Source: Bacillota bacterium
GTDB lineage: Bacteria; Bacillota; Clostridia; Lachnospirales; Lachnospiraceae
Direction of reading: 5' to 3'
DNA length: 64,000 nt
Assembly (NCBI GenBank): GCA_023421505.1
Contig: JAEZTJ010000078.1
Span: 124,001 to 188,000 of the forward strand
In this document: in pieces, positions 9,200 to 17,358 of the stretch
How positions within the stretch are numbered: position 1 is the first letter of the stretch
How the letters are laid out: each line of letters opens with the position of its first letter
Made by a program: the position numbers and the translations under genes
The notes under the pieces: generated by a model
Seen by the model: the letters and a program-made list of their open reading frames with translations, nothing else
What the model was told of the DNA's origin: nothing
Databases searched by the model: none

Positions 9200-10080
9200 T
9201 ATTGCTGTATCTCCTTTCTACTGATTACTTTAATAATTAATACCCCGATAATTGCTGTAATAATAAGTAGAATTGTATTTAACGCCGTAGACATTCCATA
9301 CTGACCCGAGGAATATAATTCATAAGAATACGTTGTTAACACCTCGGTATAATGTCCTGGTCCACCATTCGTAAGAACGTAAACAATATCAAATACTTTC
9401 AAACCATAAGTGATACCAAATACAAAGTTAATCATGATAGCACCTGTAAGCATCGGTAAAGTAATGTGTCTTAACCTCTGCCAGAAATTAGCACCGTCTA
9501 TCTGCGCTGCTTCATAATAGGATTTTGGTATTGTATTTAATCCGGCTAAGAAGATGGTCATGACATAACCGATACCACGCCATGCATCCACACCGTAAAT
9601 TGATTTCCAAACTACGTTTAAGTCAGATAACCATTTCTGCTTCAAAAAATCAAGATGTAACGTCTCAAAAAGGACATTTAGTAAACCGTTATTGTAATTT
9701 AAGATAGATTTAAATACTAAACCAATGATAACAAAGGGAAGAATAGCGGGTAAGTATAATAGAGTTCTGTATAAGCCTTTGCCGCGCACACCCTCCTGTA
9801 ATAAGATAGCTAATAGTAATGCAGGAATAAGCTTAATAATATTTGATATTACTGTAAATACTAGCGTATTTTGTATACCGGAGACATAATCTTTATCAGA
9901 GGTAAAAATATTAATATAATTTTGCAAACCAACAAAATTTATTCCCTTTGAAGAGCTCCATGAACTCCAGTCAGTGAATGAATAAAATACTCCAAGTAAG
10001 CTTGGTACCAGGAAGAAACACACATAAGCTACAAGTGGAATAATTAAAAACCATTGCGGATAAATTCTTTTTTTATTCAT
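9199..10080 (-). CDS. Carbohydrate ABC importer permease, MalF type
   Basis: A 293-residue integral membrane permease with six predicted helices, partner of the MalG-type protein. The EAA loop reads YYEAAQIDGANFWQRLRHIT, and the C-terminus has the usual TNGGPGHYTEVLTTYSYE motif. I set the start at 10080 (MNKKRIYPQ), because ATGGAG lies exactly six bases before it as the ribosome site; the frame is open upstream only through the family A repeat leader. The gap to the binding-protein gene contains two hairpins, which may lower permease expression relative to the binding protein. Confidence 0.92.
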   Translation of the reverse strand: MNKKRIYPQWFLIIPLVAYVCFFLVPSLLGVFYSFTDWSSWSSSKGINFVGLQNYINIFTSDKDYVSGIQNTLVFTVISNIIKLIPALLLAILLQEGVRGKGLYRTLLYLPAILPFVIIGLVFKSILNYNNGLLNVLFETLHLDFLKQKWLSDLNVVWKSIYGVDAWRGIGYVMTIFLAGLNTIPKSYYEAAQIDGANFWQRLRHITLPMLTGAIMINFVFGITYGLKVFDIVYVLTNGGPGHYTEVLTTYSYELYSSGQYGMSTALNTILLIITAIIGVLIIKVISRKEIQQ

Positions 10081-10211
10081 AGTTTTCTCCATTTCTGCGC
10101 TGCTTATTTGGCTCGCTTGCGAGACATTGCGCATACCAAGTTTGTGGATACAGCGCAGACACAAACTTGCCGAGTAAAAAAGGTTCTGATTTTTTGAAAG
10201 CTTTTTTACTC
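10081..10211 (-). repeat. Structured leader repeat family A, copy 1 (full length)
   Basis: Read on the minus strand it has: stem 1, GAGTAAAAAAG / CTTTTTTACTC (10201-10211 with 10172-10182); stem 2, CAAGTTTGTG / CACAAACTTG (10160-10169 with 10137-10146); stem 3, CTCGC-AA-GCGAG inside outer arms TGCGC / GCGCA; then the ribosome site GCAGAAATGGAG six bases before the permease ATG. It sits between the binding protein and permease genes. Confidence 0.8.
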
Positions 10212-10231
10212 TACCCTCTTTCTTAAAGATA

Positions 10232-10256
10232 GCGCAGAGGACACTAACCTCTGCGC
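10232..10256 (-). terminator. Intercistronic attenuator hairpin after the binding-protein gene
   Basis: A perfect 9-bp GC-rich stem (GCGCAGAGG / CCTCTGCGC) with a 7-base loop lies 33 bases beyond the stop at 10289. The tail TATCTTT is weak, so partial termination or 3'-end protection of the binding-protein mRNA is likely. Confidence 0.65.
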
Positions 10257-10288
10257 CAACTATTATAACTTAATCTTTTCATTATTAA

Positions 10289-11677
10289 TTATTTCCAAGC
10301 GGTATCTCCAGCCGCTTTTGCTGCTTCAGCTCTGTTTGCATCCATGTTCTTAAGAACAGTGTTAGCATCGATTTCACCTAAGCAGAAGGATACCATATCA
10401 GCACCGAAATCCATCCAGTAAGCGTTTGTATATTTTGTAGCAGTCTGAAGAACGCCATATTTCAATTGATCCGGAGTAAGGGTTGCCATGAACTCCTCTT
10501 CCTCAGGTAACCATTTCTGCTGTACGTTTTTGTCAGTTACATCAATATTAGTATAAGCAGGTGAGTTGTCAAGAATTTCCTGAAGACTCTCTGTTGTTGT
10601 TACAAAATTGAAGAATTCTTTTACTAAATCAGGATGTGCGCTTCCTGCATAACCAAACATGGTAGGTCCGCCCGGATTAGTCGGGAAGAATGCATTATCA
10701 CCTAAAGGAAGTAAGAATAACCCGAATTCATCTTCTGTTCCTGTATCATCCTTGATTTGTTTGATATAACTGGAGTTAGCCATTGCCATTGCAACATTTC
10801 TGTCACCAAATTCATTGCTCATATTGGTACTGTCAGTTCCGATCCAGTCTTCACCAAAGTAGCCTGCATCAGATAGTTCTTTGTACTGATTTAATACCTC
10901 TAACATTTTTGCATTATCTGCAAAGGTAGCAGTATTATTATTTAATGCTTCGTATAAACCAGGAGTAGCGTTCTCATATACTCCACCGATCTGGAAGAAG
11001 GATAACTGATGCTGCCAGCCATCTGCTCCGGGGATGAACCAGGGAGTAATTCCTTTTTCTGCAATCTTAGCACTTAAATCTTTTAATTCTGTATAGGTTT
11101 TCGGTATAGTCCAGCCATTCTCTTCAAATAATGTTTTATTATAAACCATTACGTATTCGGGAGAATTATGCCATAACTGTAAGCCATATAATTTACCATT
11201 GTAGGTAGCTGACTGTTGTCTGGTCTCAGGCATGATATTCTGCCATGCTGCACCTGTAAAATCAATACAGTATTTCTCAGGCTCTACAATCTGAGAACCG
11301 ATTGCAAACGGGTCGGATTGAATCCAAAAAATATCCGTAGCAGTTCCGGTAGATAATTTTGTCTTTAAAACATCTGAATACTGATCAGCCGGTATTGTTT
11401 GTAAATCTACAGTTACACCATACTGCTCTTCAAAACGGGCAATTGTTGCATCGTATCTGTTATCCATCCAACCAGCTGACACTAAAATACTTAATTCCTG
11501 TCCGGAAAAATCAGCTGTAGCTGTATCATCAGTAGCAGGTTCTGTAACTTCGGCACTTTCTGTTGGAGTAGCTGTAGTATCCTTATCCTCATTATCAGTT
11601 GATTTTTTACCGCAGGCTGAAAACAGGAACATTGACATTGCTACACATAGTAATAATGCTACAAGTTTTTTTAACAT
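10289..11677 (-). CDS. Extracellular sugar-binding lipoprotein of the ABC importer
   Basis: A 462-residue family-1 extracellular solute-binding protein (SBP_bac_1/8). The signal peptide ends in a lipobox (LFSAC, Cys about 22), followed by an acidic Thr/Glu/Asp-rich linker to residue 55 and then the binding fold, so it is a lipoprotein on the outer face of the membrane. It is first in an operon with the two permeases and GH95. AGGGAGG precedes the ATG. The divergent two-component system, plus four phased repeats upstream, suggests induction by the imported oligosaccharide. The ligand is unknown; a fucosylated or L-galactosylated oligosaccharide fits GH95. Confidence 0.92.
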   Translation of the reverse strand: MLKKLVALLLCVAMSMFLFSACGKKSTDNEDKDTTATPTESAEVTEPATDDTATADFSGQELSILVSAGWMDNRYDATIARFEEQYGVTVDLQTIPADQYSDVLKTKLSTGTATDIFWIQSDPFAIGSQIVEPEKYCIDFTGAAWQNIMPETRQQSATYNGKLYGLQLWHNSPEYVMVYNKTLFEENGWTIPKTYTELKDLSAKIAEKGITPWFIPGADGWQHQLSFFQIGGVYENATPGLYEALNNNTATFADNAKMLEVLNQYKELSDAGYFGEDWIGTDSTNMSNEFGDRNVAMAMANSSYIKQIKDDTGTEDEFGLFLLPLGDNAFFPTNPGGPTMFGYAGSAHPDLVKEFFNFVTTTESLQEILDNSPAYTNIDVTDKNVQQKWLPEEEEFMATLTPDQLKYGVLQTATKYTNAYWMDFGADMVSFCLGEIDANTVLKNMDANRAEAAKAAGDTAWK

Positions 11678-11722
11678 AGTAACCCTCCCTTAAATTCTGT
11701 CTTAATGAATAAGACGTATTAC

Positions 11723-11743
11723 TTGATACATTTAGTGTATCAA
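11723..11743 (-). promoter_or_regulatory. Palindrome in the binding-protein gene leader
   Basis: Perfect 8-base arms TTGATACA and TGTATCAA around a 5-base centre lie about 46 bases upstream of the ATG at 11677. It could be an operator or an mRNA leader hairpin. Confidence 0.5.
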
Positions 11744-11760
11744 ATGACACCATTATGGTC

Positions 11761-11823
11761 TATGCACTTTTCAGGATACAATTTGGACTTTCTTTACACT
11801 TCTATAATTATTGTTTGTACTTT
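11761..11823 (-). promoter_or_regulatory. Four phased AraC-type binding repeats, probable YesN-like response-regulator site
   Basis: Four copies of a decamer (consensus AAAGTNYAWA on the minus strand) lie at 11814-11823 (AAAGTACAAA), 11793-11802 (GAAGTGTAAA), 11782-11791 (AAAGTCCAAA) and 11761-11770 (AAAGTGCATA). Spacings are 21, 11 and 21 bases, so all lie on one face of the helix. That is the typical layout for AraC-family regulators, which have two helix-turn-helix motifs, just upstream of a target promoter. The likely binder is the response regulator at 13686. Confidence 0.6.
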
Positions 11824-11877
11824 TATTGTTCAAATGTTATAATACCAATAAAAATCAGAAGGTGAGTTATTAGAAAT

Positions 11878-13689
11878 ATGCGCAACCATACACTTCAGAC
11901 TAAATTATTTTTTGCATATTTTGGACTAATCGTTTTAATTTTATTATCGTTTAGTATCTTCTTCTATAAATATGTCTCTAAACAGTTAATTTCCCGCGAA
12001 CTAAATTCACTTTCCACTCTAAACACCTCCATGGCAGATCAGATTGATTCCGTCATCAAGGATATGGATGCAGTATCGATTAACATCGATTATAGCAGCC
12101 TTGTTAAGGAAAAATTAAATTCTTCCTTTAATCTTGATATTTCGAGAGATACTCTAAGAAGCTTAGCCAGCTTATTTGTTACCATCAATGGTGTGGACAC
12201 AAAAGTGGATCAAATTAATCTTTATGATTTAAATAGCCATGTGCTGCAGGTAGGTGCAAAAACGAACACGACCTCAATTGATAAGGAGCAAATACCCTGG
12301 TTTGATACCGTCTTAGAGCTGGATGGGACGAAACTGATCAGTAACTCCTATCAGTCCTCTGCATTGTCGCAGTCAAGTAAATACTCTGATTGGTACATTT
12401 CACTTTATCGCACCTTTAATAACCAATTCGGCCGCACTGTTGGTATCGTTGAAACAACGAAACGATGTAAAAGTATATTTAAAACCATTATACATTATAA
12501 TAAAACAGCGGATAATCCCGCCAGGATTTATATCTATTCAAAAGATAATAAACTGATTTATCCATACGATTTAACCGAAGAGGATAGGAAGGAAATACCA
12601 AGCTACTCTTCCAATACTAATAACAAAGATAATTCTGTATCCACCTATAATCCCAATACTAAGGTTAAGGAATATCTGGCCTACAGCCATTCCACCTATA
12701 GCGGTTGGACTTATATTACAGTTCAGTCTGAAGCCTATATTTTAAGACCTGTTAATCGTCTTATTAATATCCTTTTGTTTTTTGTATTTGCATTATTAGC
12801 AGCCTCTCTTATCGTATCCTATGGCCTCTCAAGAAGCTTAGTAAAACCGATTAAGCATTTAAAACATATTGTACAAAGAATTGAAATTGATACGCTTGGT
12901 ACGGAAAAAACCGATAATTATCCCATAAACTACATCGAACTGCAGGAGCTCTATATAGCCTTTCAGCATATGAGTGAGAAGCTAAAAATGTCTATGGATG
13001 AATTGATTGATTCCAGACAGCAGGAGCTCAAATCCCGTACCTTAGCCTTACAGGCACAGGTCAATCCTCATTTTTATTACAATACCCTCTATAGCATAAT
13101 CGTACTGGCAGAGAACGATCAGTCCAAGGAGGTAATTACAGTTTGCCGCAATCTCTCAAAAATTATGCGGTATGTAACCGATACCTCCTTCACTAATGTG
13201 AGTATTCGTTCAGAGCTTGATTATGTTAGCAAATATCTGTATTGTATGAAGGTCAGGTATCAATCCAGCTTAAATTATACTGTTAATATGGCGGATGCTC
13301 TGCTTGAGCTTGAAGTGCCAAAGCTGATTATTCAACCCATTGTTGAGAATGCAATCAAATATGGAACCACCTGCGCTCCCCCTTGGAAGATAACAATCAA
13401 CGGAAAAGTTTATGATACTCACTGGCAAATCGATATTATTGATTCCGGCAAAGGCTTTACAGAGGAAGCGATTGAGATAATAAACAATAGAATTGAAGAA
13501 GTTAATAAGAATCCGGGAATGCCCGAAATGCAGATTAATGGATTAGGAATTGTAAATGTATATATGCGCTGGAAGATTTTCTGTCAGAACTCCATGATTT
13601 TTAAATTTGGAAATACAGAGGACGGACATGGTATTGTATCCATTGGACAAAAGGTTGTATTAAAACGAGAGGAGACGAAAGAGGTATGA
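11878..13689 (+). CDS. YesM-type sensor histidine kinase
   Basis: A 603-residue two-component sensor kinase. A membrane segment at about 10-30, an extracellular sensor domain (about 31-290, dCache-like), and a second membrane segment (about 295-318) lead into a HAMP linker. A His_kinase domain (PF06580 type) follows with LQAQVNPHFYYNTL, whose histidine is the phosphorylation site, and a HATPase_c domain with the N-box QPIVENAIKYG and the G-box DSGKGF. It is divergent from the sugar importer operon and overlaps its response regulator by four bases (ATGA). YesM kinases sense extracellular sugars or binding-protein complexes, so it most likely controls the importer/GH95 operon. Confidence 0.93.
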   Translation: MRNHTLQTKLFFAYFGLIVLILLSFSIFFYKYVSKQLISRELNSLSTLNTSMADQIDSVIKDMDAVSINIDYSSLVKEKLNSSFNLDISRDTLRSLASLFVTINGVDTKVDQINLYDLNSHVLQVGAKTNTTSIDKEQIPWFDTVLELDGTKLISNSYQSSALSQSSKYSDWYISLYRTFNNQFGRTVGIVETTKRCKSIFKTIIHYNKTADNPARIYIYSKDNKLIYPYDLTEEDRKEIPSYSSNTNNKDNSVSTYNPNTKVKEYLAYSHSTYSGWTYITVQSEAYILRPVNRLINILLFFVFALLAASLIVSYGLSRSLVKPIKHLKHIVQRIEIDTLGTEKTDNYPINYIELQELYIAFQHMSEKLKMSMDELIDSRQQELKSRTLALQAQVNPHFYYNTLYSIIVLAENDQSKEVITVCRNLSKIMRYVTDTSFTNVSIRSELDYVSKYLYCMKVRYQSSLNYTVNMADALLELEVPKLIIQPIVENAIKYGTTCAPPWKITINGKVYDTHWQIDIIDSGKGFTEEAIEIINNRIEEVNKNPGMPEMQINGLGIVNVYMRWKIFCQNSMIFKFGNTEDGHGIVSIGQKVVLKREETKEV

Positions 13690-14447
13690 AATACACTGTG
13701 ATTATAGCTGAAGATGAAGAATTATTACTTCATAGTCTTGTTAAGAAAATAGAAGCTCTCGATATGAACTTTGAAGTGATCGGAAAGGCGCAAACTGGGG
13801 TTCAGGCTTTGGAATTAGTTAAAAAACTCTCACCTGATCTGGTAATTACCGATATCCGAATGCCGGAAATGGATGGTATCACCCTTTTGCAAAATATCCG
13901 AGAAAAATACCCCTTAATTGATTTCATAATAACCAGCGGTTACTCTGACTTTGAATATGCCAAAAGTGCAATACATTTACAGGTTACTGAGTATTTATTA
14001 AAGCCAATTGATCCGGACGAACTTAAAGATGCATTATTTAAGCTAAAGAGTAAATACGAGCTGCAGCAAAGCTCTTATGGCGATATCTTTAATTCCACTA
14101 TGGCAAGAAACACCCCCTATCAGATAGCGACTACCTTAAAAGATTATCTGATACAGAATTACAATCAAGATATTAATTTTAATTTGATTGCTAATAACAT
14201 GAATTATAGCTCGAGCTACTTAACTAAGATCTTCTGTCAATATTATGAATACAGCCCTTCCAAATATCTGATTTCCCTACGTATACAGAAGGCGCAGCAG
14301 CTACTTGTGCATAACCCGGAGTTGACAATTCGACAAGTCGGGGAAATGGTTGGATACAGTGATCAAGGGTACTTCAGTAGAATATTTAAAAAGCAGACTG
14401 GGCAGAGTCCGCTGGAGTATCGGTGTTTAGAAAAGGATTTGTTATAA
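13686..14447 (+). CDS. YesN/AraC-type response regulator
   Basis: A 253-residue response regulator. The REC domain (1-120) has acidic pocket residues AEDEE, phospho-acceptor Asp in LVITDIRMPEMDG (about residue 57), the switch Ser/Thr in ITSGYSD and Lys in LLKPID. The C-terminal AraC domain has two helix-turn-helix motifs, the second in RQVGEMVGYSDQGYFSRIFK. It is shorter than many YesN proteins because the middle linker is small. It is translationally coupled to the kinase gene. The four phased decamers upstream of the importer operon are its most likely target. Confidence 0.93.
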   Translation: MKYTVIIAEDEELLLHSLVKKIEALDMNFEVIGKAQTGVQALELVKKLSPDLVITDIRMPEMDGITLLQNIREKYPLIDFIITSGYSDFEYAKSAIHLQVTEYLLKPIDPDELKDALFKLKSKYELQQSSYGDIFNSTMARNTPYQIATTLKDYLIQNYNQDINFNLIANNMNYSSSYLTKIFCQYYEYSPSKYLISLRIQKAQQLLVHNPELTIRQVGEMVGYSDQGYFSRIFKKQTGQSPLEYRCLEKDLL

Positions 14448-14462
14448 GAAAGGTATTAGAAA

Positions 14463-15293
14463 ATGAAAACAGAAAAAGTAAATACAAAAAATGCAACTTA
14501 TCAAAAATTCGAAGTTTTAAAAAGTAATAGAAATAAACGCTACAAATATCAGGAATTTCTCGTTGAAGGTGTTCGAAATATAAATGAAGCAATAAAAAAA
14601 GGCTGGCATATCAAATCATTTTTATATTCTAATTATAAGGAACTATCTGATTGGGCAAAAGGAGTTATTGATAACACTTCTACTGTAATAAATTATGAAC
14701 TAAATGAAATACTTCTTAAAGAGTTAAGCAAAAAAGAGGACACTTCGGAACTTATGGCAATTGTGGGTATGCGTCCTGATAATCTGGATGCCTTAACTTT
14801 CTCCAAAAACCCTATGATAGCATTATTTGACAGGCCTTCGAATAAGGGGAATCTCGGAACAATTATTCGTTCCTGTGACGGCCTGGGCGTTGAATGCCTC
14901 ATCCTTACAGGACATGCCGTAGATTTGTATGACCCTGAAGTAGTTGTCTCTTCTATGGGTTCCTTCTTTAATATGCCTGTCGTAAGAGTTCCAGAAAACC
15001 AAAAAGTATTAGAATTCATTTCCATGCTAAAGAAACGCTATCCGACTTTTCAAGCGATAGGTACTACCGCTCATAAAGAGCATCCAATCTATAGCTTAGA
15101 TCTGACAGGCCCAATATTATTCCTGATTGGAAATGAGACCGATGGATTATGTAATGCATTTAAGGACTGCTGTGATATATTAACAACAATTCCAATGGCA
15201 GAGTCCTCCTATGCAACATCGTTTAATGTCGGATGTGCTGCGACCGTAATGTTTTATGAGGCAGTTAGGCAAAGAGAAGAAATCAATATATAA
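14463..15293 (+). CDS. SpoU/TrmH-family RNA 2'-O-methyltransferase
   Basis: A 276-residue member of the SPOUT (TrmH) class, which methylates ribose 2'-OH of rRNA or tRNA using S-adenosylmethionine. The N-terminal substrate-binding domain (about 15-100) contains YQEFLVEGVRNINEAI. The knotted catalytic domain shows motif 1 (DRPSNKGNLGTIIRSCDGLG, with NxGxxxR), motif 2 (LIGNETDGL) and motif 3 (IPMAESSYATSFNVGCAATVMFYE, with the usual Asn-Val). It follows the response regulator by 15 bases but is functionally unrelated housekeeping. The target nucleotide cannot be told. Confidence 0.92.
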   Translation: MKTEKVNTKNATYQKFEVLKSNRNKRYKYQEFLVEGVRNINEAIKKGWHIKSFLYSNYKELSDWAKGVIDNTSTVINYELNEILLKELSKKEDTSELMAIVGMRPDNLDALTFSKNPMIALFDRPSNKGNLGTIIRSCDGLGVECLILTGHAVDLYDPEVVVSSMGSFFNMPVVRVPENQKVLEFISMLKKRYPTFQAIGTTAHKEHPIYSLDLTGPILFLIGNETDGLCNAFKDCCDILTTIPMAESSYATSFNVGCAATVMFYEAVRQREEINI

Positions 15294-15328
15294 AATAACT
15301 TAGCAAAATCAAACAGCTGATTCTCTTA

Positions 15329-15511
15329 CTAAGTAACAAGGGCTTCGCCATTCATACAATCAAGCAATTTTTCAACTTGTTCGGTCACTTGTTCCCCGAC
15401 TTGTTCGGTTTCTGTTATTTCTTTTAATACAACATGGATGGCTGTAAGTATAAACTCGACAAACATACCAGAATCTGCTTTATGATCACATTCTATTGAT
15501 CGAAAAGGGAT
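15329..15511 (-). pseudogene. C-terminal remnant of a Fic-family-like protein
   Basis: Only the last 60 codons are open. The reading ends in ADSGMFVEFIL, an amphipathic helix, the repeated TEQVGEQVTEQVEKLL and a normal stop at 15329. The FxEFML-like helix plus tandem QVTEQV repeats is a hallmark of the C-terminal winged-helix part of Fic/DOC-family AMP-transferases and related regulators. Upstream, an in-frame stop at 15512-15514 interrupts the reading and no catalytic HPFxxGNGR motif is found, so the gene is decayed. The remainder of the 15294-15662 gap shows nothing else. Confidence 0.5.
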
Positions 15512-15662
15512 TCATCTGGAGCAATCTCTCATACACTGCATGAATAAGTGGCAAGTAATTACATTGAGTATTGATATATGCTTAAGAATGATATATAATT
15601 AAATTATTTAAAAGTGGTATTAATTGAAGGAATTCTAATGTCGAAAGGCGGGTTGTTAACAT

Positions 15663-15866
15663 ATGCAAAATAAATTGTTAGATAACACAAGCAAAATCAT
15701 TCCAATACTCGTGGTGTTGATTTGTATAACAGGACTATTAGGTTTATCAAACACAACAAACACAGCAAAATTTATAATTGGGTTTTTACGCGGGGCAAGC
15801 TTTGGTGTTATGCTTATACTTCTGATTTTAAATGTTCAGATTACAAAGGGTAAAAAAAATATATAA
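15663..15866 (+). CDS. Small two-helix membrane protein, unknown
   Basis: A 67-residue ORF with two hydrophobic segments (about 12-28 and 38-60) separated by a short Ser/Thr/Asn-rich loop and ending in a Lys-rich tail (KGKKNI). That charge pattern suits an inner-membrane protein with both ends inside. A weak AAAGGCGG site is upstream and a strong terminator follows. I do not recognise a family. Composition and the flanking terminator support a real gene, but its short length leaves doubt. Confidence 0.5.
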   Translation: MQNKLLDNTSKIIPILVVLICITGLLGLSNTTNTAKFIIGFLRGASFGVMLILLILNVQITKGKKNI

Positions 15867-15947
15867 TTCGATTTTCGGTAGTGTAAAAGTATATAAATGG
15901 CATGACAATCTGATGTTATACTCATATAGCCAATGATGTTTACAATT

Positions 15948-15990
15948 AAGGTGTACTAAATTATCCATTTAAAATAATTTAGTACACCTT
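15948..15990. terminator. Bidirectional terminator
   Basis: A perfect 16-bp stem (AAGGTGTACTAAATTA / TAATTTAGTACACCTT) with an 11-base loop lies between convergent genes ending at 15866 (+) and 16055 (-). T-runs are short on both sides. Confidence 0.8.
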
Positions 15991-16054
15991 TTGCTATCCA
16001 TTTTATTCACAGCTATTATAATATCGACTTTTAATGCGTATCCTTTATTCCCGA

Positions 16055-17194
16055 TTATTTCTTGCCCTTTAATTCCTTTACATAACTGCCTTCAATATCG
16101 CACCAATACTTCTCAGCATGCTCCATCAGTTTCTTTGCCTGCTCCATCGGCATCGGATTGAAATATAAGAACAGTGCATTGGTACCATATCTTGCAATCA
16201 ATTTATCCAGTCTCTCCAGCCAGGTCTCAAATTCTCCAGTGTAAACTTTTACCCATAAGCCTTTGCCTGCTGCCACTGCCTTATCATAAATCTGATACCA
16301 TTCTTCAAAAGTTCCGTCCGGGCCATAGTCACCGCTTGTCCACTGAAGCGCATCTATCTCCTCGATCTCCATAATTGCATCCACATGCTTGATCGCATCC
16401 GGGCCGTCCAAGTGATAAATTACATTATCTAACTGTCTGGCCTGCTTTCTTAAGGAGTCCTGAATAAATTCACGGAAATTATCAGGAGACATCATCGCTG
16501 AGAAATCACACTGAAGCTTCGCCGTCTTACCGGGTCCCCAGATCTGGAATACAGTATAACAGGAGGATTTATCCTCTGCCTTAACAATATCATAGAATTG
16601 ATCATAATATTTAAAATAAATATCATCAATCTGACCTATTCTGCGGGTAATTTCCTCCGGCTCATCAATCATATCAAAGATGGTATTCTGAGCACCTCTC
16701 ATGGAGGCAAGAACGTCGATATTCTCCATAATATCAGGAATACCAATTAAGAAATCATCCCCTGCAAGCTCCTTAACCCTTCTGAATAATTCCAGATGCT
16801 TCTTAATCCATACATTCTCAGGATCATAAGCTAAGTCCTTATATTCCAGCCAGTCCTCAACAAATTCCTCAAACCAAACCGTATCCTCATTGAAGACGAT
16901 ATTAGAGCCAAGATATCCCGCCATGGATCCGGGTCCAAAATCAAGGCTGATATTTGGGAAGCTCTCTCCCATAAATTCATGCGTTTCACAGAAATAACGG
17001 AAACGCTCTACCATACGCTCTGCATTCTGATATTTATCTTCCATACTGATAGGCTTTAAGGCTGCCTCACGCTCAGGATCTCGCGCCTCTTCCTTCTCGG
17101 CCCATATACACATTAAAGGTCTGCCAGTATTTTGTCTCTTCCAGTAGCTTTCCCATTTCATTTTTGTTTCTTCCCAATTCTTTTTATATTTCAT
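16055..17194 (-). CDS. Uroporphyrinogen-decarboxylase-superfamily protein, putative corrinoid methyltransferase
   Basis: A 379-residue cytoplasmic protein of the URO-D superfamily, the fold of cobamide-dependent methyltransferases such as MtaA and MtbA. The barrel core is recognisable from the helix PENVWIKKHLELFRRVKELAG, the MENIDVLASMRGAQN region and the late strand with YHLDGPDAIKH (260-270). In MtaA/MtbA enzymes the last position is a zinc motif HxC; here it reads H-L-D, so the zinc-binding Cys is replaced and zinc thiol activation is doubtful. It would then be a substrate-side methyltransferase or have another activity. It is last in the minus-strand cluster with GH31 and FucU. Similar proteins in Clostridia are often misnamed trimethylamine corrinoid protein 2. 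GGAGG precedes the ATG. Confidence 0.75.
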   Translation of the reverse strand: MKYKKNWEETKMKWESYWKRQNTGRPLMCIWAEKEEARDPEREAALKPISMEDKYQNAERMVERFRYFCETHEFMGESFPNISLDFGPGSMAGYLGSNIVFNEDTVWFEEFVEDWLEYKDLAYDPENVWIKKHLELFRRVKELAGDDFLIGIPDIMENIDVLASMRGAQNTIFDMIDEPEEITRRIGQIDDIYFKYYDQFYDIVKAEDKSSCYTVFQIWGPGKTAKLQCDFSAMMSPDNFREFIQDSLRKQARQLDNVIYHLDGPDAIKHVDAIMEIEEIDALQWTSGDYGPDGTFEEWYQIYDKAVAAGKGLWVKVYTGEFETWLERLDKLIARYGTNALFLYFNPMPMEQAKKLMEHAEKYWCDIEGSYVKELKGKK

Positions 17195-17358
17195 GTCAGT
17201 TCCTCCATAAGATGTTTATTATTTAAAAGAATACTTAACTATATATAGTAATTTGCCCTTTAATTAAATGTATTGGTTCCTATCATTTATTAAGATAACA
17301 TAATTTAACATACCCTTCCTTGATGATTAACAAATAGTTAATCAATGATCTAGTAACT

